Shown: one piece after another, positions 17,102 through 26,540 of the stretch
Position numbering within the stretch: position 1 is the first letter of the stretch
Layout: the number at the start of each line of letters is the position of its first letter
Assembly (NCBI RefSeq): GCF_021287045.1
Contig: NZ_JAJTBG010000004.1
Location: 62,001-126,000 of the forward strand
Direction: 5' to 3'
Source of the DNA: Oryzomicrobium sp.
Lineage (GTDB): Bacteria; Pseudomonadota; Gammaproteobacteria; Burkholderiales; Rhodocyclaceae
Length of the DNA: 64,000 bases
Program-made: the position numbers and the translations under genes
The notes under the pieces: generated by a model
The model's input: only the letters and a program-made list of their open reading frames with translations
What the model was told of the DNA's origin: nothing
Database searches by the model: none

Positions 17102-18337
17102 ATGATCATTGACGTCAAAGTTCCGCAACTCTCGGAATCCGTTTCCGAAGCGACCCTGGTTTCCTGGCACAAGAAGGAAGGCGAAGCGGTCTCCCGCGAC
17201 GAGAACCTGATCGACATCGAAACCGACAAGGTCGTGCTCGAGCTGCCCGCTCCCGACTCCGGCGTGATCGTGAAGCTGATCAAGGGCAACGGCGACACCG
17301 TCGTTTCCGGTGAAGTGATCGCCCAGATCGACACCGAAGCCAAGGCCGGTGCTGCTGCGCCCGCCGCCAAGGCCGAGGCCCCTGCCGCCAAGGCCGCTCC
17401 GGCGGTGGCCGCCCCCGCTGCAGCGCCTGCCGCTGCTGGCGTGGCCATGCCCGCCGCGCGCAAGATTCTGGACGAAAAGGGCATCGCCGCCGGCGACGTG
17501 GCCGGCAGCGGCCGCGGTGGTCGCGTCACCAAGGAAGATGCCCTGGCCGCCCAGGCCAAGCCTGCCGCCGGCCCGGTGGTCAATGCCGCCGTCAAGCCGG
17601 TGCTGCCGACCCCGCCGGTGGCCGTGAATCTGGGCGACCGCCCGGAACAGCGCGTGCCGATGACCCGCCTGCGCGCCCGCATCGCCGAGCGCCTGCTGCA
17701 GTCCAAGAACGAGAACGCCATCCTGACCACCTTCAACGAGGTGAACATGGCGCCCGTGATGGCCCTGCGCAAGCAGTACGGCGAGAAGTTCGAGAAGGCG
17801 CACGGCGTGCGTCTGGGCTTTATGGGCTTCTTCGTCAAGGCGGCCGTGGCCGCCCTGCAGAAGTACCCGATCCTGAACGCCTCGGTGGACGGCAACGACA
17901 TCGTCTATCACGGCTACATCGACATCGGTATCGCCGTGGGCTCCCCCCGCGGTCTGGTGGTGCCCATCCTGCGTGATGCGGACCAGATGTCCATCGCCGA
18001 CATCGAGAAGAAGATCGCCGAGTTCGGCGCTAAGGCCAAGGACGGCAAGCTCACCATCGAAGAGCTGTCCGGCGGCACCTTCTCCATCTCCAACGGCGGC
18101 GTGTTCGGTTCCATGCTGTCCACCCCGATCATCAACCCGCCCCAGTCCGCGATCCTCGGCATTCACGCCACCAAGGACCGCGCCGTGGTCGAGAACGGTC
18201 AAGTGGTGGTCCGCCCGATCAACTACCTGGCCATGTCCTACGACCACCGCATCATCGACGGCCGTGAAGCCGTGCTGGGCCTGGTGGCCATGAAGGAAGC
18301 CCTGGAAGATCCGGCTCGCCTGCTGCTCGGCGTCTAA
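17102..18337 (+). CDS. sucB: Dihydrolipoyl succinyltransferase (E2)
   Basis: 411 aa. One lipoyl domain (residues 1-80) with the lipoylated Lys43 in ETDKVVLELP, an Ala/Pro/Lys linker, a peripheral-subunit-binding domain (about 112-150), and a C-terminal catalytic domain ending with SYDHRIIDGREAV, which holds the active-site His. It transfers the succinyl group to CoA within the 2-oxoglutarate dehydrogenase core. Located 39 bp after sucA. Confidence 0.97.
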   Translation: MIIDVKVPQLSESVSEATLVSWHKKEGEAVSRDENLIDIETDKVVLELPAPDSGVIVKLIKGNGDTVVSGEVIAQIDTEAKAGAAAPAAKAEAPAAKAAPAVAAPAAAPAAAGVAMPAARKILDEKGIAAGDVAGSGRGGRVTKEDALAAQAKPAAGPVVNAAVKPVLPTPPVAVNLGDRPEQRVPMTRLRARIAERLLQSKNENAILTTFNEVNMAPVMALRKQYGEKFEKAHGVRLGFMGFFVKAAVAALQKYPILNASVDGNDIVYHGYIDIGIAVGSPRGLVVPILRDADQMSIADIEKKIAEFGAKAKDGKLTIEELSGGTFSISNGGVFGSMLSTPIINPPQSAILGIHATKDRAVVENGQVVVRPINYLAMSYDHRIIDGREAVLGLVAMKEALEDPARLLLGV

Positions 18338-18360
18338 GCCCCGGCCTTCAACCGCATCAA

Positions 18361-18427
18361 CGCAGAGACCGCAGGGGCCCGGGCCAGAGAAACCAAGCTC
18401 TGACTCCGGGCGCCGGCGGTCTCGGCG
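18361..18427 (+). ncRNA. Structured intergenic RNA candidate between sucB and lpdA
   Basis: CGCAGAGACCGC (18361-18372) pairs with GCGGTCTCGGCG (18416-18427) except for one A/G mismatch. Inside, GC-rich segments and AGAG/CTCT can extend the helix, so nearly the whole 108-bp gap could fold into one long hairpin. No T-tract follows, so it is not a typical terminator. It could be an mRNA stability or processing element. No known family is recognised. Confidence 0.4.
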
Positions 18428-18445
18428 CATCACGAGGTACCTCAC

Positions 18446-19870
18446 ATGTCCAAACAATTCGACGTTCTCGTCATCGGCGGCGGCCCCGGCGGCTACGTGG
18501 CTGCCATCCGCGCCGCCCAGCTGGGCTTTTCCGTGGCCTGCTGCGAATCCAATCCCTACGCCGATCCCAAGGGCGAGCCCCGCCTCGGCGGCACCTGCCT
18601 GAACGTGGGCTGCATCCCCTCCAAGGCCCTGCTGCACACCTCCCACCTGTTCGAGGAAGCCGGTCATTCCTTCGCCGACCAGGGCATCTCCGTCGGCACG
18701 CCGAAGATCGACGTGGCCAAGATGATGGGCCGCAAGTCCCAGGTGGTGACCCAACTCACCTCCGGCATCAAGGGCCTGTTCAAGAAGAACAAGGTCACCC
18801 AGCTCAACGGCCACGGCAGCTTCGTCGGCCAGGGCGCAGCCGGTTGGCAGGTCAAGGTGGGCGACGAAGTGGTCGAGGCCAAGCAGGTCATCATCGCTAC
18901 CGGCTCCAAGGCCCGCCACCTGCCCACCATCCCGGTGGACAACAAGATCGTCTGCGACAACATCGGCGCCCTGGAAATCGACGGCGTGCCGAAGAAGCTG
19001 GCCATCATCGGCGCCGGCGTGATCGGCCTGGAAATGGGCTCCGTGTGGCGCCGCCTGGGTTCCGAGGTGACCGTCCTCGAAGCCATGCCCGACTTCCTCG
19101 CCGCCGCCGACCAGGACGTGGCCAAGGAAGCCCTCAAGGTGTTCACCAAGCAGGGCCTGAACATCAACCTGGGCGTCAAGATCGGTGATGTCAAAGTCAC
19201 CAAGAAGGGCGTGTCCATCGCCTACACCGACAAGGACGGTAAGGCCCAGAAGCTCGATGCCGACCGCCTGATCGTCTCCGTCGGCCGCGTTCCCAACACC
19301 GACGGCCTGAACGCCGACAAGGTGGGCGTTAAGCTCGACGAGCGCGGCTTCGTCCAGGTGGACGGCCACTGCCAGACCGGCGTTGCCGGCATCTGGGCCG
19401 TGGGCGACGTGGTGCGCGGCCCGATGCTGGCCCACAAGGCCATGGAAGAGGGTGTGATGGTCGCCGAGCTGATGGCGGGCCAGGCCGGCCACTGCAACTT
19501 CGACACCGTGCCCTGGGTCATCTACACCAGCCCGGAAATCGCCTGGGTCGGCAAGACCGAGCAGCAGCTCAAGGCCGAAGGCGTGGCCTACAAGGTCGGC
19601 AAGATCCCGTTCCTGGCCAACGGCCGGGCCCTGGGCATGGGCGACCCCACCGGCTTCGTCAAGATGCTGGCCTGCGCCCAGACCGATCGCATCCTGGGGG
19701 TGCACATCATCGGTGCCAACGCCTCCGAGCTGATCTCGGAAGGCGTGGTGGCCATGGAGTTCGGCGCCGCCTCCGAAGACCTGGCCCGCATCTGCCACGC
19801 CCACCCGACCCTGTCGGAAGCGGTGCACGAAGCGGCCCTGGCCTGCGACAAGCGTCCGCTGCACTTCTAA
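18446..19870 (+). CDS. lpdA: Dihydrolipoyl dehydrogenase (E3)
   Basis: 474 aa. FAD-binding motif [19 protein letters not shown] at the N-terminus, the redox disulfide in [13 protein letters not shown], an NAD-binding [15 protein letters not shown], and the C-terminal His-Glu dyad in [15 protein letters not shown]. It reoxidises the lipoyl arm of the 2-oxoglutarate dehydrogenase complex with NAD. Separated from sucB by a structured gap; ends before a long terminator hairpin. Confidence 0.97.
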   Translation: MSKQFDVLVIGGGPGGYVAAIRAAQLGFSVACCESNPYADPKGEPRLGGTCLNVGCIPSKALLHTSHLFEEAGHSFADQGISVGTPKIDVAKMMGRKSQVVTQLTSGIKGLFKKNKVTQLNGHGSFVGQGAAGWQVKVGDEVVEAKQVIIATGSKARHLPTIPVDNKIVCDNIGALEIDGVPKKLAIIGAGVIGLEMGSVWRRLGSEVTVLEAMPDFLAAADQDVAKEALKVFTKQGLNINLGVKIGDVKVTKKGVSIAYTDKDGKAQKLDADRLIVSVGRVPNTDGLNADKVGVKLDERGFVQVDGHCQTGVAGIWAVGDVVRGPMLAHKAMEEGVMVAELMAGQAGHCNFDTVPWVIYTSPEIAWVGKTEQQLKAEGVAYKVGKIPFLANGRALGMGDPTGFVKMLACAQTDRILGVHIIGANASELISEGVVAMEFGAASEDLARICHAHPTLSEAVHEAALACDKRPLHF

Positions 19871-19920
19871 GTACGGCCGGCTCCCGGCCCAGGCCGGGGG
19901 CTGTCTTGCGCCTCAAGGCA

Positions 19921-19954
19921 CAACGGGCGGGTTCCTTAGGGAACCCGCCCGTTG
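19921..19954. terminator. Terminator hairpin between lpdA and the DUF3141 gene
   Basis: A perfect 15-bp stem (CAACGGGCGGGTTCC with its complement) around a 4-base loop. T-tracts are short on both sides, but the strength of the stem and the convergent position suggest bidirectional termination. Confidence 0.75.
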
Positions 19955-20002
19955 TCCGTTTGGGAGGGGGGCTTGCGCCTCCTGTCCGTAGCCCCGGCCG
20001 GA

Positions 20003-22450
20003 TCAGCCTTCCGCGGTTTTACGCCGGTTGGCCGGGCGGGGGACAGCCTTTTTACCGGCCGAAGCGGCCTGGCCGTTGCCGCTGGTTTTGGGTTTTGTCT
20101 GAGGTTTTGCCGCCGCGGGGACGGTACCGCCATCGCCGGCCACGGTGCTCACCGTGCGCCGGGCGGCCGGGCGCTGCCGGGCAGACGGGGCATCGGCGGC
20201 GGCAATGGCTGGCTGGGGCTTGGCTGATTTGGCCGGGGGGAGGGGAACGGGCTCGTTCAGCACCTCCGCCAGGCGGGCCAGGCGGCGCAGGAAGGTGTTG
20301 CCCTGGTCGCTGCCCAGGTCGCCCCGGGCCTCGGCCAGAGTGTAGGCGGTGGACAGGGCGCGCTGGCGGTCCGCCCGGGTCGGCAGCAGGCCGGGCAGGG
20401 CGGCCAGGGCCCGTTCCTCGTCGAGCAGGACCAGGAAGGCCTGGCGCTTCACCGCCGCCTTGAGATTGGCGAGGGTGGGGAGCTCGGGCAGGCCGGCTTC
20501 GTGGATGCGTTCGCGCAGCAGGTTGAAGGGCCGCTCGTCGAAGCCGCCCAGGTCGGGCTTGGTGAACAGGATGGCCCGCACCAGCCCTTCCAGGGGCGTG
20601 CCGTGCTCGAAGGAGCCCTCCAGGGCGTGGCGCTTGAGGCGGCGGAATTCCTCTTCCATCCAGCTGTGGGCCTGCTCCGGGCGGCGGCTGGCGTAGGAGC
20701 CCATGCCCACCAGGGCCTTCAGCATCGGCGATTCGTAGATCAACTGGAAGAGTTTTTCCTGGAGCGAATCCCGGCTGTCCCGGTAAGCGTCCCAGGCGGC
20801 CTCGATCTGGGCCGACACCTGCTTTTCCAGGCCGACGAAGGGGTTGTCCTCCGCTGCCGGGCGGCGCTGGTGATGCACCAGGCCGGCCAGGGGGCGCAGG
20901 GGCCAGAGCAGCGGGTTGGCGTCGGAGAACCACCAGCGCTCGGCCCGGGCCGGGTTGAAATTGCGGCTGGCCTCGGCGGTGATCTCGTTGCTCAGGCTCT
21001 TCACCACCGGGGAGACGAAGGTGTCGTAGAGGCCCTGGTTGGCCACGGCGACCCGCTTGACCACCTCGAAGGCTTCCTCGTCGTCCCGGCCGTCGTCCAG
21101 GGCCAGGATGTCGTCCAGGGTGCGCGGGGCGAAGCGCACCAGGTAGCGGCCCTGGACGTATTCGCGGCCCGGCATTTCCGGATGGGTGTCCTCGATGATC
21201 GCCTCGTACAGCCCCGGGGGCAGGGTGTCGATTAGTTCCAGGGTGCCCACCAGCTTGTCGGTCTGCTTGCGCGCCACGGTGGCGGACACGAAGATGCCCA
21301 GGTGGCCGATCTGCTCGTGCAGGCAATAGACGATGGTCTGCTCGTTGAGGCGGATGTCGTCCACGCTCTCGTAGAGGTCGGGAATCCAATTGAGCGCCTG
21401 CTGGGGCGGGGTGATGTTGTCGCCCCAGGAGGCGAAGACGATGATCGGCGAGCGGATGTTGCGCAGATCGATACGGGTGCCGCCATCGCTGGTGACCACC
21501 TGGCCGGTGCTCAGCCGGTTGCCGACGAACAGGTTCTGGGTGATCCACTCCATCTCCTGCTTGTTGAGCAGGTAGTGGCCGCCCCACCAGCGTTCGAATT
21601 CGAGGAAGCGCTCCCGCTCCGAATCCACCTTGGCGAACAGGTTGTAGAGCTTGCTCCAGTAGGTGTTGGCCGGGTTGAGCTGCTCGAAGTTGTTCACCAG
21701 GTAGGCGCCGTCGAAGCGGCCGTTGCCCAGGTCGCCGGCCAGGGAGGCCAGCCAGGTGCCGCCGAGCAGGCCACCGGAATAGCGCATCGGGTTCTTGCCG
21801 CGCACCCCGGCCCAATACGAGACGGGGGAGCCGGCTAGTAGGATCGGCCCCACCAGGTTGGGCGCCGCCGCCGCCAGCATCATCAGGGCCCAGCCGCCCT
21901 GGCAGTTGCCGATGACGAAGGGCTTGCCTTCGGCGTCCGGGTGCAGGGCGTTAACTTTTTGCAGGAAGGCGATCTCGGCCCGGGCCACGCATTCGATGGT
22001 CTGCCCCGGTTCCGGCGTGGGGAAGAACATCACGAAGTAGCAGGGGTGCCCCTGGCGCAGGGCGATGCCGATCTCGCTGTCGATCTTGAAGCCGCCGATC
22101 CCCGGCCCGTGGCCGGCCCGGGGGTCGATGACGACGAAGGGGCGCTTGGCCGGGTCGGTGGCCGGGCAGTCGGCGGGGGGATGGATGCGTGCCAGGGCGT
22201 AGTTGGCCGGCTGGGGCAGGGTGCGCCCGTCCATCACGATGTCGTAGTCGAATACCAGCACCGGCGGCTTGCCCGAACGGGCGTGGGCCAGGTACTGGTT
22301 GCCCCGTTCGCGCAGCGCGTCGAGGGTGAGGATGTGGCGCTGCCAGCGGTCGTGGCTGTATTCCAGGGCGGCGGCCAGGGTGCGGGTGCCCGTGGCGGCA
22401 AGCTGTTGCAGGCTGGTGACGGTGGCGGCGAAAGGGACGGTGGGGGACAT
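20003..22450 (-). CDS. DUF3141 alpha/beta-hydrolase (PHA synthase-like) protein
   Basis: 815 aa from the ATG at 22450, which has GGAGG upstream. The first two thirds form the DUF3141 domain: an alpha/beta-hydrolase fold with GNCQGGWALM, placing Cys183 at the nucleophile elbow as in polyhydroxyalkanoate synthases (GxCxGG). FVVIDPRAGHGPGIGGFK precedes it and GHLGIFVSATVARKQ may supply the His. The last 80 residues are a Lys/Ala/Pro-rich tail. The family is uncharacterised; a role in polyester or acyl-CoA metabolism is inference. It lies opposite to and inside the conserved lpd-zapE neighbourhood. Confidence 0.8.
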   Translation of the reverse strand: MSPTVPFAATVTSLQQLAATGTRTLAAALEYSHDRWQRHILTLDALRERGNQYLAHARSGKPPVLVFDYDIVMDGRTLPQPANYALARIHPPADCPATDPAKRPFVVIDPRAGHGPGIGGFKIDSEIGIALRQGHPCYFVMFFPTPEPGQTIECVARAEIAFLQKVNALHPDAEGKPFVIGNCQGGWALMMLAAAAPNLVGPILLAGSPVSYWAGVRGKNPMRYSGGLLGGTWLASLAGDLGNGRFDGAYLVNNFEQLNPANTYWSKLYNLFAKVDSERERFLEFERWWGGHYLLNKQEMEWITQNLFVGNRLSTGQVVTSDGGTRIDLRNIRSPIIVFASWGDNITPPQQALNWIPDLYESVDDIRLNEQTIVYCLHEQIGHLGIFVSATVARKQTDKLVGTLELIDTLPPGLYEAIIEDTHPEMPGREYVQGRYLVRFAPRTLDDILALDDGRDDEEAFEVVKRVAVANQGLYDTFVSPVVKSLSNEITAEASRNFNPARAERWWFSDANPLLWPLRPLAGLVHHQRRPAAEDNPFVGLEKQVSAQIEAAWDAYRDSRDSLQEKLFQLIYESPMLKALVGMGSYASRRPEQAHSWMEEEFRRLKRHALEGSFEHGTPLEGLVRAILFTKPDLGGFDERPFNLLRERIHEAGLPELPTLANLKAAVKRQAFLVLLDEERALAALPGLLPTRADRQRALSTAYTLAEARGDLGSDQGNTFLRRLARLAEVLNEPVPLPPAKSAKPQPAIAAADAPSARQRPAARRTVSTVAGDGGTVPAAAKPQTKPKTSGNGQAASAGKKAVPRPANRRKTAEG

Positions 22451-22567
22451 GCTGGGGCCTCCGCGACAGAAGTTGATCGGTCGGGTGTAGTTGTTGTGTT
22501 GCAGTGCAGCATAGAACCCCGGGCGGGGAGTTGGCAAGTCGCAGAACGTTCAGAACGTGACGGCAGG

Positions 22568-22597
22568 TTGGGCCTGACGGGGAGCTTCGACTAAAAT
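22568..22597 (+). promoter_or_regulatory. zapE promoter candidate
   Basis: TTGGGC (22568-22573) and TAAAAT (22592-22597) with an 18-bp spacer, 65 bp upstream of zapE. Confidence 0.45.
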
Positions 22598-22662
22598 CGA
22601 CCCTTTCGCCTGCCGCCGCAGAAGCGAGGCGCCGCCCGCCCGCCGCAGGCCGTTACCGCCTA

Positions 22663-23793
22663 ATGCACGCCATGCCGCATCGAATTCTTCAGGTTTCCGA
22701 ACGGGGCATGCTCGACCGTTACGAGCAGCTCCTCGCCACCAAGGGCTACAGCGCCGATCCGGCCCAGCGGGCCGCCGCCGAGCGCCTGCAACAGCTTTAT
22801 AGCGAACTGCTCACCTTCAAGGCCAAGCGCCGCTCGGCGGTGCGCAAGGTGATCCATTCCCGTCTGGCGGCGCCCCGGGGCGTGTATTTCTGGGGGGGGG
22901 TGGGTCGGGGCAAAAGCTTCCTGATGGACTGCTTCTTCGAGTCCGTGCCTTACCAGCGCAAGCGCCGTATCCACTTCCACGCCTTCATGCAGAAGGTGCA
23001 CCGGGAGCTGGAGACCCTCAAGGGCGAGGCCGACCCGCTGGAAAAGGTGGCGGCCCGCATCGCCGCCGCCACCCGGCTGTTGTGCTTCGACGAATTCCAC
23101 GTATCCGACATCGCCGACGCCATGATCCTGGGGCGCCTGCTCACCGGGCTCTTCTCCCGGGGCGTGGTGCTGGTGATGACCTCCAACTACCCGCCGGACA
23201 ACCTCTATCCCAACGGCCTACAGCGCGCCAACTTCCTGCCCACCATCGACCTGCTCAAGGACAGGCTCGACGTGCTGGAAGTCGAGGCCGGCATCGACTA
23301 CCGGCTGCGCGCCCTGACCCAGGTGGACATTTTCCACGTGCCCGCCGATGCCGACGCCGAGGAGCGGCTGGCCGATGCCTTCAAGTCCCTGGCCGGCGAG
23401 CCGGGCAAGAAGGGCGGGGCGATCGAGGTGCTGGGCCGGGAGATTCCCACCCGGCGTCGCGCCAATGGCGTCATCTGGTTCGACTTCGAGGTCCTGTGCG
23501 GCGGCCCCCGTTCCCAGAACGATTATCTGGAACTGGCCCGGGCCTACCACACCGTGCTGCTCTCCGGCATTCCCCGCCTGACCCCGGCCCAGGCCAACGA
23601 GGCGCGGCGTTTCACCTGGCTGGTGGACGTGCTCTACGACCACCGGGTCAAGCTGGTGGCCACCGCCGCGTGTGAGCCGGAGCAGGTCTACACCGCCGGC
23701 ACCCATTCCGGCGAATTCTTCCGCACCGTCAGCCGCCTTACCGAAATGCGCTCCCAGGAATACCTGGCCCTGCCGCATCTGCTCGATGGCTGA
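22663..23793 (+). CDS. zapE: Cell division protein ZapE (AFG1-like ATPase)
   Basis: 376 aa. Walker A GGVGRGKSFLMD near residue 80 and Walker B LLCFDEFHVSDIADAMI identify the AFG1/ZapE family, which acts on the Z-ring in gammaproteobacteria. SNYPPDNLYPNGLQR is a further family motif. The start is uncertain: ATGs at 22663, 22672 and 22708 are all possible. A run of nine G residues lies in the codons for the Walker A loop. Found downstream of odh genes in many betaproteobacteria; here a DUF3141 gene sits between. Confidence 0.93.
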   Translation: MHAMPHRILQVSERGMLDRYEQLLATKGYSADPAQRAAAERLQQLYSELLTFKAKRRSAVRKVIHSRLAAPRGVYFWGGVGRGKSFLMDCFFESVPYQRKRRIHFHAFMQKVHRELETLKGEADPLEKVAARIAAATRLLCFDEFHVSDIADAMILGRLLTGLFSRGVVLVMTSNYPPDNLYPNGLQRANFLPTIDLLKDRLDVLEVEAGIDYRLRALTQVDIFHVPADADAEERLADAFKSLAGEPGKKGGAIEVLGREIPTRRRANGVIWFDFEVLCGGPRSQNDYLELARAYHTVLLSGIPRLTPAQANEARRFTWLVDVLYDHRVKLVATAACEPEQVYTAGTHSGEFFRTVSRLTEMRSQEYLALPHLLDG

Positions 23794-23895
23794 GTGGCTA
23801 AGGACAGGTAACAAACCGATACAACTCGGATATGGGCGGGATACGTCTCGCCCTTAACCTGCAGGCTCCTGACCCGTTTCCGCAAGGAGCCGCCC

Positions 23896-24435
23896 ATGAA
23901 AACCTCACTCCGTCCCCTCATCCTGGCCATTTCCATCGGCGCCCTGGCCCTCAGTGCTGCCGCCGGTGCCATGCCCCACGACGGCGATCACGGCATGCCG
24001 CCTTTTGCGGCGCCGTTCGCCAAGCTGCACGATCAGCTCAAGCTGACGCCCCAGCAGGAAGCCCTCTGGGCCAAGGCCGATGCCGCCGCCAAGACGGCCC
24101 GGGAAGAAGGCCGCAAGCGGCACGAGGAAATGCACGCGCGCCGTGCCGAACTGAAGAAATCCCTGGCGGCGGGCGATGCCGACCTGCACGCCCTGGCCAA
24201 GCGCCACGACGACGAGATGGCCGCAGCCCAGCAGCGCATGCGCGACCTGCGCGACCAGTGGCTGGCGGTCTATGACAGCCTGGACGCGGGCCAGAAGCGC
24301 CAGGTCCAGACCTTCATGGCCGAGCGGCTCGACCGCAAGGGCGGCCCCGAGCGTGGCCATGGACAGCGCAGTTCCCGCTGTCCCGGCGACGGCGCCCCGG
24401 CTGCACCTGCCGCTCCGGCTCCCGCTGCTCGTTGA
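23896..24435 (+). CDS. Spy/CpxP-like LTXXQ periplasmic protein
   Basis: 179 aa. A signal peptide (residues 1-25) is followed by a helical domain with KLTPQQEALWAKAD, the LTXXQ motif of the Spy/CpxP family, and many charged residues predicted to form long helices; the tail is Pro/Ala-rich. Spy is a periplasmic chaperone and CpxP a feedback inhibitor of the CpxA kinase. Location directly before a response regulator and histidine kinase suggests a CpxP-like accessory or target role. A strong AAGGAG site precedes the start. Confidence 0.85.
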   Translation: MKTSLRPLILAISIGALALSAAAGAMPHDGDHGMPPFAAPFAKLHDQLKLTPQQEALWAKADAAAKTAREEGRKRHEEMHARRAELKKSLAAGDADLHALAKRHDDEMAAAQQRMRDLRDQWLAVYDSLDAGQKRQVQTFMAERLDRKGGPERGHGQRSSRCPGDGAPAAPAAPAPAAR

Positions 24436-24443
24436 GGACGCCC

Positions 24444-25196
24444 ATGTCCAGCCCCGCCCGTATCCTGATCGTGGACGACGACGAGCAGATTCGTGAACTG
24501 CTCTGTGCCTACCTGGCCCAGTTCAACCTGGACCCCCTCGGGGTGGGCGATGGCCCGGCGATGCGGGCGGCCCTGGCGGAGCACGACTTCGATCTGGTGG
24601 TGCTCGACGTCATGCTGCCCGGGGAGGACGGCCTCAGCCTGTGCCGCCAGTTGCGCGACACCTTGCGCCTGCCGGTGGTGATGCTCACCGCCCGGGGCGA
24701 GGCCAGCGACCGCATCGTCGGCCTTGAACTGGGGGCCGACGACTACGTGGTGAAGCCCTTCGAGCCCCGGGAACTGGTGGCCCGCATCCGCACCGTGCTG
24801 CGCCGGGTTGCGCCCGAAGGCGCCGCCGCCAAGGGGCTGGCCGAAGCGGTCGGGGAGGGCGGCGGTGAGGAAATCGGCTTTTCCGGCTGGCGGCTGCACC
24901 GGGTGCTGCGCCAGCTGGTGTCCCCCGGCGGCGAGGTGGTGCCGCTGTCCAATGCCGAATTCCGCCTGCTCTGGGTCTTTCTCGAACGGCCGAAGCGGGT
25001 CCTGTCCCGGGACCAGCTGCTCGACGCCGCTCGGGGACGGACCATGGAAGCCTTCGACCGCAGCATCGACCTGCTCGTCTCCCGGCTGCGCCAGAAGCTC
25101 GGCGAGGACCCCCGGGACCCGCGCCTGATCATGACCGTGCGTGGCGAAGGCTACCTGTTCGCCAGCGCCGTCAGCGGTGTCGGGGAAACCCGGTGA
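24444..25196 (+). CDS. OmpR-family response regulator
   Basis: 250 aa from the ATG at 24444 (GAGGA upstream). Receiver domain (about residues 6-118) with the acidic triad at 11-13, phospho-acceptor Asp55 in VVLDVMLPGEDG and the Lys in DDYVVKPFEP. The C-terminal winged helix (about 145-240) ends with RLIMTVRGEGYLF, as in OmpR. It begins 8 bp after the Spy-like gene and overlaps the kinase gene by 4 bp, so the three form an operon. Confidence 0.95.
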   Translation: MSSPARILIVDDDEQIRELLCAYLAQFNLDPLGVGDGPAMRAALAEHDFDLVVLDVMLPGEDGLSLCRQLRDTLRLPVVMLTARGEASDRIVGLELGADDYVVKPFEPRELVARIRTVLRRVAPEGAAAKGLAEAVGEGGGEEIGFSGWRLHRVLRQLVSPGGEVVPLSNAEFRLLWVFLERPKRVLSRDQLLDAARGRTMEAFDRSIDLLVSRLRQKLGEDPRDPRLIMTVRGEGYLFASAVSGVGETR

Positions 25197-26392
25197 TCCG
25201 CCGGGTCTGGGCCCGCCTGGCCGCCCGCCGCTGGCTGCCCCAGACCCTGTTCGGCCAGCTGTTCGCCGTTCTTCTGGCGGGCATCCTGATCAGCCACATC
25301 CTGCTCTCGCTGCTGGTCTTCTCCGTGTTCGACCAGTTCCGGCCGGCGCCTGTAGGTCCGCCGGAGCCGCCGCCCCTGGCCGGCGTTCCCGGGCCGCCCC
25401 CGGTGATGCCGGGCCGCCCGGACGCTCCACCGCCGGATACGCTCCAGCCCCATGAGCGACGCGAGCCTCCGGCCCGCCATCCGCCCCGGCCGGGCTTTCC
25501 GCCGATTCACCACCTGGGGTACTGGCTGGGGGTGCTGGCCCAGATCGGCGCCCTGGCCCTGGGGGCCTGGTTCGGCGCCCGCACCCTGGCCCGGCCGATC
25601 CAGCGCCTGGGCGAGGCGGCCACGCGCCTGGCGGAAAACCTGGAAAGCCCACCCCTGCCGCTGGAAGGCACCCTGGAGGCGCGCCAGTCGGCGGACGCCT
25701 TCAACCGCATGCAGCAGCGCATCCGCCGCCAGGTGGCGGAGCGCAACCGTTTCCTGGCGGCGGTCTCCCACGACCTGCGCACCCCCCTGACCCGCATGCA
25801 GCTGCGCGCCGAGCGCATCGCCGACGCGGACCTGCGAATCCAGCTGCGCCACGACATGACGGAAATGGCCGCCATGCTCGACGCCACCCTGCAAACCCTG
25901 CGCGACGACGCCCGGCGCGAGCCGCCGGTACGCCTCAACGTCACAGCCCTGGTCCATTCCCTGGTGGACGACCTGCAGGAGCAGGGTAAACCGGCCAGCG
26001 TCAGCGGCGAGGCCGGTCCGGTGCAGGCCCAGCCGGTGGCCCTGCGCCGCTGCCTGGCCAACCTGCTGGAGAACGCCATCCGCTACGGCGGCCAGGCCCG
26101 GGTGCTGCTCGGCGAAGCCGGCGACAAGGTGCGCATCGAAATCCAGGATGACGGCCCGGGCATTCCCGAGGCGTTGCTGGAGCAGGTGTTCGAGCCGTTC
26201 TTCCGCGTCGAATCGTCCCGCAGCCGGGTCACCGGCGGCGTCGGGCTGGGCCTTTCCATCGCCCGGGAAACGGCTCGCCAGCAAGGCGGCGACCTGGTCC
26301 TGCGCAACCGCCCCGAAGGCGGCTTGTCGGCCTGCCTGGAGCTGCCCCGGGCCGGAGCGGCAGACACGACGGAGAGTTCTCAGCTGGCTTGA
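25193..26392 (+). CDS. Sensor histidine kinase
   Basis: 399 aa, GTG start overlapping the regulator stop (GTGA). TM1 at residues 20-46, a short periplasmic loop (47-108) very rich in Pro, TM2 at about 109-126, a HAMP linker, the HisKA box VSHDLRTPLTRMQ with phosphorylated His193, and a HATPase domain with N box LLENAIRYGG and G boxes DDGPGIPE and GVGLGLSIA. The class resembles EnvZ/CpxA. The Pro-rich loop, without an obvious fold, may bind the Spy-like protein; that is inference. Confidence 0.93.
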   Translation: MIRRVWARLAARRWLPQTLFGQLFAVLLAGILISHILLSLLVFSVFDQFRPAPVGPPEPPPLAGVPGPPPVMPGRPDAPPPDTLQPHERREPPARHPPRPGFPPIHHLGYWLGVLAQIGALALGAWFGARTLARPIQRLGEAATRLAENLESPPLPLEGTLEARQSADAFNRMQQRIRRQVAERNRFLAAVSHDLRTPLTRMQLRAERIADADLRIQLRHDMTEMAAMLDATLQTLRDDARREPPVRLNVTALVHSLVDDLQEQGKPASVSGEAGPVQAQPVALRRCLANLLENAIRYGGQARVLLGEAGDKVRIEIQDDGPGIPEALLEQVFEPFFRVESSRSRVTGGVGLGLSIARETARQQGGDLVLRNRPEGGLSACLELPRAGAADTTESSQLA

Positions 26393-26540
26393 GCGGCACG
26401 GCGGCGGGTGTGGGGCAGGGCAGGGATGGCTGGTGCTTCCCGCGCCGTCGGCACTTGTCCCGGCCGGTCCGGCGGGCCAAGATAGGCTGGATGCCGGCCA
26501 GGGGGCCGGCACTTTCATCTGCCCGCCTGCCGGAGTTCCC

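Noticed and set aside
14012-19864. Very long open frame (1950 codons) antisense to sucA-sucB-lpdA
   Set aside because: It is the mirror of GC-rich codon bias; the opposite strand encodes three complete enzymes with all motifs, and the antisense product is low-complexity Gly/His/Val/Ala with no domain.
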